A stretch of DNA of 39,491 nt from Boseongicola sp. (lineage in GTDB: Bacteria; Pseudomonadota; Alphaproteobacteria; Rhodobacterales; Rhodobacteraceae): NCBI GenBank assembly GCA_028824715.1, contig JAPPCV010000076.1:1-39491 (forward strand). Direction: 5' to 3'. Position 1 is the stretch's first letter. Each line of letters starts with the position of its first letter. The notes below the pieces were generated by a model, which was not told the DNA's origin, did not search any database, and saw nothing but the letters and a program-made list of their open reading frames with translations. The translations under genes were made by a program, and so were the position numbers. Positions 8,175 to 16,476 of this stretch are shown here, piece by piece.

Positions 8175-9836
8175 ATGGCTGACGCCACCGTACACGAGCA
8201 CGATCACAAGCCCGGATTCTTCGAACGCTGGTTCATGTCGACGAACCACAAGGACATCGGGATCCTCTACCTGTTCACGTCAGCCATCGTTGGCTTCGTC
8301 GCGGTCGCCTTCACGGTCTACATGCGGATGGAACTCAAGGATCCCGGTGTGCAGTTCATGTGCGCCGAGGGAGCAAGGCTGATCGCGGACGGCACCTGCG
8401 CGCCAAACGGTCACCTCTGGAACGTGCTCGTGACCGCGCACGGCATCCTGATGATGTTCTTCGTCGTCATCCCGGCCATGTTTGGCGGCTTCGGCAACTT
8501 CTTCATGCCCTTGCACATCGGCGCGCCGGACATGGCATTCCCGCGCATGAACAATCTCAGCTACTGGCTGTATGTTGCCGGATCGTCACTCGCGATTGCA
8601 AGCGTGCTCTCTCCCGGCGGCAACGGCCAGATGGGATCCGGCGTCGGGTGGGTCCTCTATCCGCCTCTTTCGACATCCGAACAGGGCTTCTCGATGGATC
8701 TGGCGATCTTTGCGGTGCACCTTTCCGGCGCGTCATCGGTCCTCGGTTCGATCAACATGATCACGACGTTCCTGAACATGCGGGCTCCGGGAATGACGCT
8801 TTTCAAGGTGCCGCTCTTCGCATGGTCGATCTTCGTGACGGCTTGGCTGATCCTGCTGTCGCTGCCCGTGCTGGCCGGCGCAATCACCATGCTATTGACC
8901 GACAGGAACTTCGGCACGACATTCTTCCAGGCCGAAGGCGGGGGCGACCCCATTCTCTACCAGCACATTCTCTGGTTCTTCGGGCACCCTGAAGTCTACA
9001 TCATCATCCTTCCGGGCTTTGGCATCATAAGTCACGTCATCTCCACCTTCAGCCGCAAGCCCGTCTTCGGCTACCTGCCGATGGTTTGGGCGCTGATCGC
9101 GATCGGCGCGCTCGGCTTCGTCGTATGGGCGCACCACATGTACACCGTGGGCATGAGCCTGACCCAGCAAACCTATTTCATGCTCGCAACGATGGTGATC
9201 GCGGTGCCCACAGGCGTGAAGATCTTCTCGTGGATCGCCACGATGTGGGGCGGCTCAATCGAGTTCAAGACGCCGATGCTCTATGCCTTCGGCTTCCTGT
9301 TCCTCTTCACCGTTGGCGGTGTGACCGGCATCGTGCTTGCGCAGGCCGGCATCGACCGGGCCTACCACGACACCTACTACGTCGTGGCGCACTTCCATTA
9401 CGTGATGTCGCTCGGCGCCGTCTTCGCTATCTTCGCCGGCATGTACTACTGGATCGGCAAGATGTGCGGTCGCCAGTATCCCGAGTGGCTCGGCAAGATC
9501 CAGTTCTGGACGATGTTCATCGGCGCCAACATCACATTCTTCCCGCAGCACTTCCTCGGCCGCCAGGGCATGCCGCGCCGTTACATCGACTATCCCGAAG
9601 CGTTTGCCTACTGGAACGAGGTCTCCAGCCTGGGCGCCTTCCTCGCGTTCGCCTCTTTCCTGCTGTTTATCGGAATCATCGTCTACACGATCCTCGCCGG
9701 GCGGCCGATCTCGGAGAAGAGCTATTGGAACGAGCACGCGGACACGCTCGAATGGACGCTCCCGACCCCGCCGCCGGCGCACACTTTCGAGACGTTGCCA
9801 AAGCGCGAGGACTGGGATCGAGGCCACGCGCACTAG
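8175..9836 (+). CDS. ctaD: Cytochrome c oxidase subunit I (aa3-type, A-family)
   Basis: Catalytic, twelve-helix inner-membrane subunit of the terminal oxidase, reducing oxygen to water and pumping protons. The 553-residue sequence has heme a ligands His89 and His408, heme a3 ligand His406 (AHFHYV), CuB ligands His271, His320 and His321, and Tyr275 of the His-Tyr cross-link in GHPEVY. D-channel Asp119 and Glu273 and K-channel Lys349 are in place, each offset by five from Paracoccus denitrificans numbering, so this is a pumping A-type enzyme. AGGAGG at 8164-8169 supports the ATG. The other subunits (II, III, assembly genes) are not in the window; a stand-alone ctaD is common in alphaproteobacteria. 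Confidence 0.98.
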   Translation: MADATVHEHDHKPGFFERWFMSTNHKDIGILYLFTSAIVGFVAVAFTVYMRMELKDPGVQFMCAEGARLIADGTCAPNGHLWNVLVTAHGILMMFFVVIPAMFGGFGNFFMPLHIGAPDMAFPRMNNLSYWLYVAGSSLAIASVLSPGGNGQMGSGVGWVLYPPLSTSEQGFSMDLAIFAVHLSGASSVLGSINMITTFLNMRAPGMTLFKVPLFAWSIFVTAWLILLSLPVLAGAITMLLTDRNFGTTFFQAEGGGDPILYQHILWFFGHPEVYIIILPGFGIISHVISTFSRKPVFGYLPMVWALIAIGALGFVVWAHHMYTVGMSLTQQTYFMLATMVIAVPTGVKIFSWIATMWGGSIEFKTPMLYAFGFLFLFTVGGVTGIVLAQAGIDRAYHDTYYVVAHFHYVMSLGAVFAIFAGMYYWIGKMCGRQYPEWLGKIQFWTMFIGANITFFPQHFLGRQGMPRRYIDYPEAFAYWNEVSSLGAFLAFASFLLFIGIIVYTILAGRPISEKSYWNEHADTLEWTLPTPPPAHTFETLPKREDWDRGHAH

Positions 9837-9941
9837 TGCACGATAGTCGCCTTTCGGCCAGCGAGCCGGCTGCACCCAGGCAGCAGGTCCAATGGCGCCG
9901 CCGCGCCTGGCACAGAAGAGCCGCCCAGCCGTCCGGGCGGG

Positions 9942-10433
9942 ATGAACCCGGTTGCGGAAATGCCCTATCGCTGGACCGAAACCACGCATGGCAGGAAGCT
10001 TGATCTCTGGCCGCAGCAGTCGATGACGGCCCAGGGATTCGCGTGGTTCATCGGGACGTCGGCGGCGTTTCTCGCCTTGCCCCTTCTCGCGGTCCTCGGA
10101 TCACCGATGGTCTGGATCCTGCTGGCGTTCATGCTAGTGGCCGTCGGCGGCGTCTGGAAGGCGCTCATGGCCAACCGCGCCGACCGGCAGATTCATGAAG
10201 AGCTGACGCTCTCGCCCGATCGGGTCCACCTCGAACACCGAGTGCCGAAGCGTCCTGCAAGGACATGGGACGCCACCCCAAACGGGGTCACCGTGCACCT
10301 GTCAAGCGATGGGCCGGTCGAGGACTACCTGACGCTCCGGGGCGGCGGTCGAGAGGTCGAGCTTGGCGCGTTCCTGACCCCTGCCGAGCGAAAGGACCTC
10401 CATGCCGAGCTTCAGAGGCTCATCCGAGCCTGA
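9942..10433 (+). CDS. DUF2244 family membrane protein
   Basis: 163-residue protein with the DUF2244 layout: a short N-terminal segment ending in LDLWPQQSMTAQGFAW, two hydrophobic helices at about residues 33-50 and 54-74, and a cytosolic C-terminal domain with EELTLSPDRVHLEHR. Function is unknown for the family. It follows ctaD by 105 bases on the same strand; DUF2244 genes are often found near oxidase genes in alphaproteobacteria, which hints at an assembly or membrane role. An internal ATG at 9960 is an alternative start. Confidence 0.85.
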   Translation: MNPVAEMPYRWTETTHGRKLDLWPQQSMTAQGFAWFIGTSAAFLALPLLAVLGSPMVWILLAFMLVAVGGVWKALMANRADRQIHEELTLSPDRVHLEHRVPKRPARTWDATPNGVTVHLSSDGPVEDYLTLRGGGREVELGAFLTPAERKDLHAELQRLIRA

Positions 10434-10514
10434 AACGGAGCTTCCTGCAACCGTTGGCATCCATGGCGCAGCGGCCTGAGCCGTTGCGACCAACCCGAAG
10501 CCCTGCGAGTTCAG

Positions 10515-10982
10515 CTACCCGAGGCGCTCGCGCACCTTTGGTCCAACGGCGCCAAAATCCATCCGGCCAGCGTACCTGGCCTTCAAGGTCCCCATTACCT
10601 TGCCCATGTCCCGGATCGAACTGGCGCCAGTCTCGGCTATTGCCGCCTCCACTGCAGCCTCCGTCTCGGCCCCATCCAGTTGCTTTGGCAGGAATTCCTC
10701 GATTACCGAGATTTCCGTGCGTTCCCTTTCTGCCAGTTCGACGCGCCCGCCTTCCTCGTAGGCACGTGCAGATTCCTGGCGCTGCTTCACCATCTTGCCG
10801 AGTATCTCCAGGATGCCATCGGAATCGACACCGGATTCCGCGGCATCTCCGCCCTTGGCTCGCCAAGCGATGTCGCGATCCTTGATTGCAGCGGTGATCA
10901 GCCGTAGCGTCGAGAGCCTCACCGCTTCCCGATCGCGCATGGCTTGCTTCAATGCGGCATCGATCCGTTGCCTGAGTTCCAT
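10515..10982 (-). CDS. GatB/YqeY domain protein
   Basis: 155-residue helical protein of the YqeY family, which resembles the C-terminal tRNA-binding tail of the GatB amidotransferase subunit. The N-terminal MELRQRIDAALKQAMRDREA and LSTLRLITAAIKDRDIA are diagnostic, as is the C-terminal DMGKVMGTLKARYAGRMDFG. ATG at 10982 is preferred over a TTG at 11006. It is divergent from carA, an arrangement seen in many alphaproteobacteria. Precise function is not established for stand-alone members. Confidence 0.92.
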   Translation of the reverse strand: MELRQRIDAALKQAMRDREAVRLSTLRLITAAIKDRDIAWRAKGGDAAESGVDSDGILEILGKMVKQRQESARAYEEGGRVELAERERTEISVIEEFLPKQLDGAETEAAVEAAIAETGASSIRDMGKVMGTLKARYAGRMDFGAVGPKVRERLG

Positions 10983-11080
10983 CTCGAGCCCCACGTTCGG
11001 TGGCAAGTCACAAGACTAACCCACCCATGCCCTCACTGCAACAAACGTCATGGCGTGCAACCCATTGTTTTCAAATAAAT

Positions 11081-11128
11081 TGTCAATTTTCTCTACCTCT
11101 TGACCCTTTTCAGGCAACCTCGTAAACC
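11081..11128. promoter_or_regulatory. AT-rich divergent promoter region of yqeY-like gene and carA
   Basis: The AT-rich 184-bp gap holds TTGACC at 11100-11105 and TAAACC at 11123-11128, 17 bases apart, reading towards carA. TTGACA (as TGTCAA at 11081-11086) reads the other way. The -10 matches are weak. Confidence 0.3.
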
Positions 11129-11166
11129 CACGACCGATTATCGTCACTTCACCTCCTTGGTCCCCA

Positions 11167-12327
11167 ATGCCGGAATCCGCCAAGACCCCAACCGCCTGCC
11201 TTGCCCTGGCCGACGGACCGGTCTTTTGGGGCCACGGATTCGGTGCCGTCGGGACGACTGTGGCAGAGCTGTGCTTCAACACGGCAATGACCGGATACCA
11301 GGAAATCATGACCGATCCGTCCTATGCCGGGCAGATCGTGGTCTTCACATTTCCGCATGTCGGCAATGTCGGCGTCAACGCCCAGGATGAAGAAGCCGCA
11401 GACCCGGTGGCCGAAGGTCTCGTCGTCAAGTGGGATCCGACAGCGCCGTCCAACTGGCGGTCCACCAGTCCGCTTTCTGACTGGCTGAGGCGCAGGAACC
11501 GCATCGGCATTGGCGGAATCGACACAAGGCGCCTCACCCGCGCGATTCGGCAACTGGGCGCGCCGCATGTCGCGCTGGCACATGACCCATCGGGCGAATT
11601 CGATGTCGAGGCACTCGTCGCGTCAGCCCGCAAGTTCCCCGGTCTCGAAGGTCTCGACCTCGCCAAGAAGGTGACTTGCGCGCAAAGCTATCGCTGGTCG
11701 GAGACCCGGTGGGCCTGGCCGGACGGGTTCGGCGAGCAGGACGCCCCGAAGCACAAGGTCGTCGCCATCGACTACGGGGCCAAGCGCAACATCCTCCGCT
11801 GCCTTGCCACGGTCGGCTGTGACGTCACGGTCCTGCCGGCAACCGCCACTGCGGACGACGTATTGGCACTTGATCCCGAGGGGCTGTTTCTCTCGAACGG
11901 TCCAGGCGACCCGGCCGCAACCGGCTCCTATGCCGTGCCCATGATCCGGAACGTGCTTGCACGCTCGAACATTCCCGTCTTCGGCATTTGTCTAGGGCAC
12001 CAGATGCTCGCCCTCGCCCTCGGCGCCCGGACGGTCAAGATGAATCACGGGCATCACGGCGCGAACCATCCCGTGAAGGATCTCGAGACGGGCAAGGTCG
12101 AAATCACGTCCATGAACCACGGTTTCACTGTCGACAGCCAGACGTTGCCGGCCGGCGTGAAGGAAACGCACGTCTCGCTGTTCGACGGATCGAACTGCGG
12201 TATCCGAATGACGGACCGTCCGGTGTTTTCGGTCCAGTATCACCCCGAGGCAAGCCCGGGACCGGTTGACAGCATGTACCTGTTCGAACGCTTCACTGAC
12301 GCGATCGAGACCGGGCAGAATCCCTGA
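11167..12327 (+). CDS. carA: Carbamoyl-phosphate synthase small (glutaminase) subunit CarA
   Basis: Hydrolyses glutamine and channels ammonia to the large subunit CarB for carbamoyl phosphate, the precursor of arginine and pyrimidines. The 386-residue protein has an N-terminal CPSase_sm domain (GHGFGAVGTTVAELCFNTAM near residues 22-41). A class I glutamine amidotransferase domain follows, with nucleophile Cys275 (GICLGHQ) and partners His359 and Glu361 (QYHPEA). Length is normal. No strong ribosome site precedes the ATG. carB is not in the window, as is common where carA and carB are separated in alphaproteobacteria. Confidence 0.97.
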   Translation: MPESAKTPTACLALADGPVFWGHGFGAVGTTVAELCFNTAMTGYQEIMTDPSYAGQIVVFTFPHVGNVGVNAQDEEAADPVAEGLVVKWDPTAPSNWRSTSPLSDWLRRRNRIGIGGIDTRRLTRAIRQLGAPHVALAHDPSGEFDVEALVASARKFPGLEGLDLAKKVTCAQSYRWSETRWAWPDGFGEQDAPKHKVVAIDYGAKRNILRCLATVGCDVTVLPATATADDVLALDPEGLFLSNGPGDPAATGSYAVPMIRNVLARSNIPVFGICLGHQMLALALGARTVKMNHGHHGANHPVKDLETGKVEITSMNHGFTVDSQTLPAGVKETHVSLFDGSNCGIRMTDRPVFSVQYHPEASPGPVDSMYLFERFTDAIETGQNP

Positions 12328-12714
12328 GCCGCTGCAAGGTCGCGTCCATGCACGGCTCGCGGTCTCGGATGCTCTGCGTGTTCCGAGGCGGATAAGCAGT
12401 TCCATAAGTGGATCGTCAGGCGCTGATCCAGGTTCTTTCCCGGCGTTCAAAGCCGCCGGGCGCGTTGCCTCATCCGAAGCGCCGCTGCCGACCGATCCGT
12501 TGCCTCATCAAGAATGTAGCCCGGGGGCCTTTGCCATGGGTCAGGATCGTGAGGAGGCCGGGCACGTCGGCACGAGGCAACCTGCCTAACGCCCTGCCCT
12601 TGCGCTGCGGCGGGTCGAAGCGCCGCGCTGGCCCACTTCCATCGCTCCGCGATCACCTGCGGCTACGGGACCCACTTTCCGTTTCCGGACATCGTCAAGA
12701 CGTGCCTGCAATTG
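12328..12714. other. Intergenic region after carA, no gene recognised
   Basis: This 387-bp GC-rich stretch has short open frames on both strands, none with a family signature or ribosome site. It ends exactly where the 1,578-bp duplicated unit begins. Confidence 0.5.
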
Positions 12715-12715
12715 C

Positions 12716-12745
12716 TTGAACACGTGTTCACTGATCTGTTACAAT
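12716..12745 (+). promoter_or_regulatory. Promoter with palindromic operator, copy 1
   Basis: TTGAAC (12716-12721), 18-bp spacer, TACAAT (12740-12745). A perfect 14-bp palindrome TGAACACGTGTTCA at 12718-12731 overlaps the -35 box. Central CG and outer TG/CA fit a LacI-family operator, and a LacI gene closes the downstream operon. Confidence 0.6.
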
Positions 12746-12793
12746 GGCGTGCCACACGGCGGACAGTCCGTGTCACTACCTGGAGGAGGAATC

Positions 12794-14134
12794 ATGACGC
12801 TACCGAAGAGAGTCTGCACAGCCGCAGCCGGGCTGGCTATGGGTGCAACCGCGGCCTTTGCCGCGGACTACACGATCACGGTCTGGTCCGGGGGCAGCGG
12901 GCCCAACGACCATTACAGGATCGACGCGATTTCAATGGCGGCCGAGTTCCTGGAGCACGAGGCGGCCATCCGGGGCGACGAGCTCAACATCACCATCGAG
13001 GGCAAGCCCTACGACGGCTGGGAGGAGTTCAAGCAGGGCGTCACCCTGTCTGCCGAGTCGGGCACCGCGCCCAACATCGTCGTGACCAGCCACACGGATA
13101 TCGCGCCTTGGGCGCAAGCCGGCCTGATCGTCGCGGCGGAGGACTACGTCGATCTTGATTCCTGGCCGCTGAACGACCTGTACGGGAACCTCATCGACAT
13201 CGCGTCGTTCAACGGCATCGTCTACGGGATCCCGCAGGACGCCGAATCCCGGCCCTTCTTCTTCTGGAAGGATCACATGCGAGGGATCGGCTATTCCGAC
13301 GCCGACATCGAGGCGCTGCCAGGCAAGGTGGAGGCGGGCGAGTACACGCTGCAGAACGTCCTCGAAGACGCGAGGAAGATCCAGGATGCCGGGCTCGTCG
13401 AAGCGGGCTACGGCTTCTATCCGCGCGTGTCGAACGGCCCCGACTACTGGCAGTTCTACCTGTCCTTCGGCGGAACGATAGAAGAGGACGGCAAGCTGGT
13501 TTTCGACAAGTCCGCGATGAGCGACTTCTACCAGTTCTTCGTGGATGCCGTCGAAGCGGGCGTTACGCGCAAGAACCATATCGGCACGCCCTGGGACCAG
13601 TGGTACGGCGAGGTTGCCAGCGGCAAGGCCGGGCTTTGGCACGGCGGGACGTGGCACTACGCGCGCTACACCGGACGCGAGGGGCTCGACGACTTCTTCG
13701 GCAACATCCAGTTCACGCTCATCCCCGCGGGCGGCGATGGCGGCAGGGCCAACACGATCACCCACCCGCTGATGTATCTCATCACCGACCAGGGCGACGA
13801 GGACCTCGAAGCCCTCGCGGCCGAACTCGTGACCATCGCGTCCGAGCCCCGCATCAACACGCTGCACGCGATCAAGTCGGCGCACCTTGGCATCGCCAGG
13901 TCGCAATCCAGCGTGCCGCTCTATGCCGACGACCGCTGGGCCTCGGAGGCGACCGACCGCCTGCTGCCACATGCCACGGCACAGCCCAACAACGTGAATT
14001 TCGGGCAGTATGTCGGCATCATGTGGAGCGGCCTTGAAGCCGCCTGGACCGGCCAGAAAACGGTTGCGGACGCAATCGCGGATGCGGAGACCGAGCTGAG
14101 GGCGACGCTCGGCGACAACATCGTCATCCGCTAG
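12794..14134 (+). CDS. ABC transporter sugar/glycerophospho-type substrate-binding protein, copy 1
   Basis: Periplasmic family 1 solute-binding protein of 446 residues. The signal peptide is MTLPKRVCTAAAGLAMGATA with a cleavage site after AFA (before ADYTITVWSG). A GGAGGAGGA ribosome site lies just before the ATG at 12794. The protein appears identical to the copy at 16477. Mature-domain features such as WSGGSGP, GIVYGIPQDAESRPFFFWK and a C-terminal GIMWSGLEAAWTGQKT are typical of the UgpB/MalE-like group. Here it is followed not by a functional permease but by a deleted remnant, so the extra copy would add binding protein only. Substrate is inferred from the downstream phosphodiesterase, not from this sequence. 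Confidence 0.88.
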   Translation: MTLPKRVCTAAAGLAMGATAAFAADYTITVWSGGSGPNDHYRIDAISMAAEFLEHEAAIRGDELNITIEGKPYDGWEEFKQGVTLSAESGTAPNIVVTSHTDIAPWAQAGLIVAAEDYVDLDSWPLNDLYGNLIDIASFNGIVYGIPQDAESRPFFFWKDHMRGIGYSDADIEALPGKVEAGEYTLQNVLEDARKIQDAGLVEAGYGFYPRVSNGPDYWQFYLSFGGTIEEDGKLVFDKSAMSDFYQFFVDAVEAGVTRKNHIGTPWDQWYGEVASGKAGLWHGGTWHYARYTGREGLDDFFGNIQFTLIPAGGDGGRANTITHPLMYLITDQGDEDLEALAAELVTIASEPRINTLHAIKSAHLGIARSQSSVPLYADDRWASEATDRLLPHATAQPNNVNFGQYVGIMWSGLEAAWTGQKTVADAIADAETELRATLGDNIVIR

Positions 14135-14147
14135 AGACCGGAAGACC

Positions 14148-14172
14148 GCGCGGAGCAGCAAATGCTCCGCGC
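14148..14172 (+). promoter_or_regulatory. Intergenic stem-loop after binding protein, copy 1
   Basis: Perfect 10-bp inverted repeat GCGCGGAGCA / TGCTCCGCGC with loop GCAAA. No T-run follows, so it is more likely an mRNA-stabilising or processing hairpin that raises binding-protein yield than a terminator. It is repeated at 17831-17855. Confidence 0.6.
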
Positions 14173-14191
14173 CCGCCCGGATGGTGAAGTC

Positions 14192-14635
14192 ATGAGCGGA
14201 TCGCGCATACTGGGCCTCCTGTTGCTGGCGCCCGCATTCGTCTTCGTCGTCCTGTTCTTTCTTGCGCCGGTCGTGCTCACGGCCGTGTTCGCCACGCTGA
14301 TGGTCTTCAACACCGGCCTTGCACTCGTTCTCTCAATCGTGACGCACTACATGCCGGACCGGCTGGAAGGGACCATTCGCTCCATATGGCTTCTTCCACG
14401 AATATCGCCGCCGGTGCTCTGCGTTCTTCCGTGGAAATGGCTGGCGTGGGACACCGGGTTCCTGTCGCGGATACTCGTGCCGCCGGGATTCGAGTCTCGC
14501 AACCGGATGCTGGAAGCCGGTGCCGACCGCGTCGCTTCGTCCGTCCTGCAGCTGGACATTCTGGGGGACATGCGGTGCATGAATTCGCACCTGACGACCT
14601 CCGCCTGCACCGTCATCGAAGAGGGAAAGGCGTAG
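14192..14635 (+). pseudogene. Deleted, chimeric remnant of the first permease gene
   Basis: The frame begins like the intact permease at 17875 (TM1, through AVFA), then jumps across a 528-bp in-frame deletion (176 codons). The junction lies at GTGTTCGC, which occurs at both ends of the missing segment in the intact gene (17968 and 18496). The following 220 bases match 18504-18723 with about 18 mismatches. After base 14514 the permease similarity stops. An unrelated tail (reading ADRVASSVLQLDILGDMRC and ending IEEGKA) runs to the stop one base before the next gene's start. That tail looks like the 3' end of a gene once in operon with the uroporphyrinogen-decarboxylase-like gene. It lacks most membrane helices and the EAA loop, so it cannot be a working permease. 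Confidence 0.85.
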
Positions 14636-14636
14636 A

Positions 14637-15962
14637 TTGACCTCAATTCAAGACACATCCAGATTGAAACCGGCCGCGCGAAGCTCCTCGTTCGGCGCCT
14701 TTCTCGCGCCCATATCGAATTTTCTGTCAGGCGATACTGCGCTTGCCGGGGAACTGGCCGGTGTCCTTGGGCGCGTGGACAGTGGTGAATTCGACCGGGA
14801 ATTCGCGACGGAACTGGATCCACACAGCGTCTATCTGACAACCTCGTGCCATCTGCTGGCAATGTCCTTGCGTCACCGAATTGAGGGGTTGAAGGCACAA
14901 GACTTCTACAAGTCCGACCCGCTGAAGTACGTGCGATCCAACTTGTTCATTCAGCGCGCAATCGGGATTGAGCGCCTGACGTTAGGATGGCCGGTCTATG
15001 CGTTCGGCGCCGAGGCAATTGGGCAGACCATGATGTACCCCGACGATCAGGCGCCCGGTTCCGATCCCGGAGAGCCCATGCTGTCTCTGGAACGACCCGA
15101 CGAAATCCCCGAATACGATCCAGACTCGGAGGTCGCAGGCGTAATTCGAGACACTCTCAAGATCATGAGTGACCTTGCCGGGATAGAGCCCGTCGCGCAT
15201 CTGCCTGCGCCTTACTCGCTTGCCGCAGAAATCGTTGGACAGGAGAACTTGATCTTGGCGCTCTCCGGCCGTCCGGACCTGGTCGTGCGATTCCTGGACG
15301 TTCTGGTCGATCGGGTTCTCGCGCCGTGGTGCGTCGACTTGCACAAGCACCTGCCAGCCGCCTGGCTTGAATTGTCGGACGCAAGCGGTTCGCCCATGTT
15401 CATCGGTCCGCGGAACTTTCTTGCGATCGCAACCGAGCCGGTCCTCAAACTGCGCAAATTGGGAAACTGGGGAGCGCGCGTGTTCGTCGCAAACTATCGG
15501 GGCGACCGGCAAAGGGCACGCAGCACGTCGTCCTCGCGCGCAACGCGTCAGAAGTCCACGATTGGGTTTGCCGAAATGACTGACGCAAAACGCGCGTGTT
15601 GCCCATGGTTCCTGACTCGGCTTGAGGCAGACCACATGGCAATAGATGACTACGTCGAGTTCTGCGAGCGACATGGCATGACGTTCTACGCCGGAATTGG
15701 CGCGACCAGAGTCGACAAGAATTCCATATCGGACAGCTCCTCACATCAGGCCGAACTCGCTTCCGACCTGAGAGAGCGTCACGATGCGGTACTGGGCGTC
15801 AGACGGCACGTCTTGGCATCGGGAGCGGCGTACAACCCCTCGTGGCCCGGTGACCTGTATTTGGAAGACACCAATGCCGAAAGCGATCTGGAGCTCATCA
15901 ACTGGATTGCGAATTCCGGATATCAGAATCGGCAGGCGCAAGCACCCGGATCAAGTGGCTGA
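14637..15962 (+). CDS. Uroporphyrinogen decarboxylase (URO-D) superfamily protein, methyltransferase-like
   Basis: 441-residue protein assigned by eye to the URO-D fold, which includes heme biosynthetic HemE and cobalamin-dependent methyltransferases such as MtaA and CmuA. Supporting segments are AHLPAPYSLAAEIVGQENLI (about residues 187-206), a conserved-looking ELSDASGSPMFIGPRNF near 251 and a C-terminal GMTFYAGIGATRVDK. HemE signatures are not obvious, so a methyltransferase or unknown role is more likely. It starts with TTG (GAGGG upstream) one base after the stop of the chimeric remnant. Its original operon partner therefore seems to have been truncated by the duplication. No corrinoid-binding protein is seen. 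The region around residues 290-310 is rich in Arg and Ser and atypical, so a local frameshift or decay is possible. Confidence 0.55.
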   Translation: MTSIQDTSRLKPAARSSSFGAFLAPISNFLSGDTALAGELAGVLGRVDSGEFDREFATELDPHSVYLTTSCHLLAMSLRHRIEGLKAQDFYKSDPLKYVRSNLFIQRAIGIERLTLGWPVYAFGAEAIGQTMMYPDDQAPGSDPGEPMLSLERPDEIPEYDPDSEVAGVIRDTLKIMSDLAGIEPVAHLPAPYSLAAEIVGQENLILALSGRPDLVVRFLDVLVDRVLAPWCVDLHKHLPAAWLELSDASGSPMFIGPRNFLAIATEPVLKLRKLGNWGARVFVANYRGDRQRARSTSSSRATRQKSTIGFAEMTDAKRACCPWFLTRLEADHMAIDDYVEFCERHGMTFYAGIGATRVDKNSISDSSSHQAELASDLRERHDAVLGVRRHVLASGAAYNPSWPGDLYLEDTNAESDLELINWIANSGYQNRQAQAPGSSG

Positions 15963-16397
15963 AGGATTGCAAGGGGCTGAAGCACGGCATTTCGCCTGCG
16001 TCTCGAATTCGTCCGCCCTCGCACGAGAGGACCCCCCGGTCCATTCACGTTGATCGGAGGTCTTCCGTGGCAAATGACATGTTGGCGACGGTCCCTGGCG
16101 AGCCCGTCCGGAGAGTTCGGAGCCAGGCAGGCCAGCGGCACCTGTGGCGGACCTCGAACGCTGCGACGGCTCGCAGGCCAGCTTCTGCGAGTCACATGGA
16201 GGTGTCGTTGGAGTCGTCCCGTGCTGGCGTCGCAGGCGCATCCTTACCGGTCTGCCTACAGGCGGCTCGATGCTGGCAAGGCCACGGCTGCGGGATTGCC
16301 CAGGTCGAACCGTTGACCCGAATGTGTCCGGTTCGGTCTTGCTTGGGGCAATTCGGCTTGAAATCTTCGCGAAAACGCCAACAGGTGTTCATTGTCT
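15963..16397. other. Spacer before repeat copy 2, with a possible gene-start remnant
   Basis: 435 bp without a recognised gene. A GTG at 16067 is preceded by CGGAGG and opens a 111-codon frame (MANDMLATVPGEPV...) that runs into the repeat. Its later part is compositionally unlike a protein, so it may be the surviving start of a gene deleted when the repeat was placed here. Confidence 0.35.
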
Positions 16398-16398
16398 C

Positions 16399-16428
16399 TT
16401 GAACACGTGTTCACTGATCTGTTACAAT
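16399..16428 (+). promoter_or_regulatory. Promoter with palindromic operator, copy 2
   Basis: TTGAAC at 16399-16404 and TACAAT at 16423-16428 with an 18-bp spacer. The perfect palindrome TGAACACGTGTTCA lies at 16401-16414 across the -35 box. It drives the complete transporter-phosphodiesterase-LacI operon. Confidence 0.6.
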
Positions 16429-16476
16429 GGCGTGCCACACGGCGGACAGTCCGTGTCACTACCTGGAGGAGGAATC

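Larger units (their letters stand above)
12715..14292 (+). repeat. Direct repeat, copy 1 (promoter + binding protein + permease 5' end)
   Basis: Bases 12715-14292 appear identical to 16398-17975, a constant offset of 3,683, by direct reading and by identical conceptual products in several frames. The unit starts three bases before a palindromic operator and ends at the 8-bp GTGTTCGC in the first permease. Beyond it the two loci differ. Confidence 0.9.

Noticed and set aside
8175-10433. ctaD without subunits II and III as an anomaly
   Set aside because: Stand-alone ctaD is common in alphaproteobacteria; all catalytic and channel residues are present.
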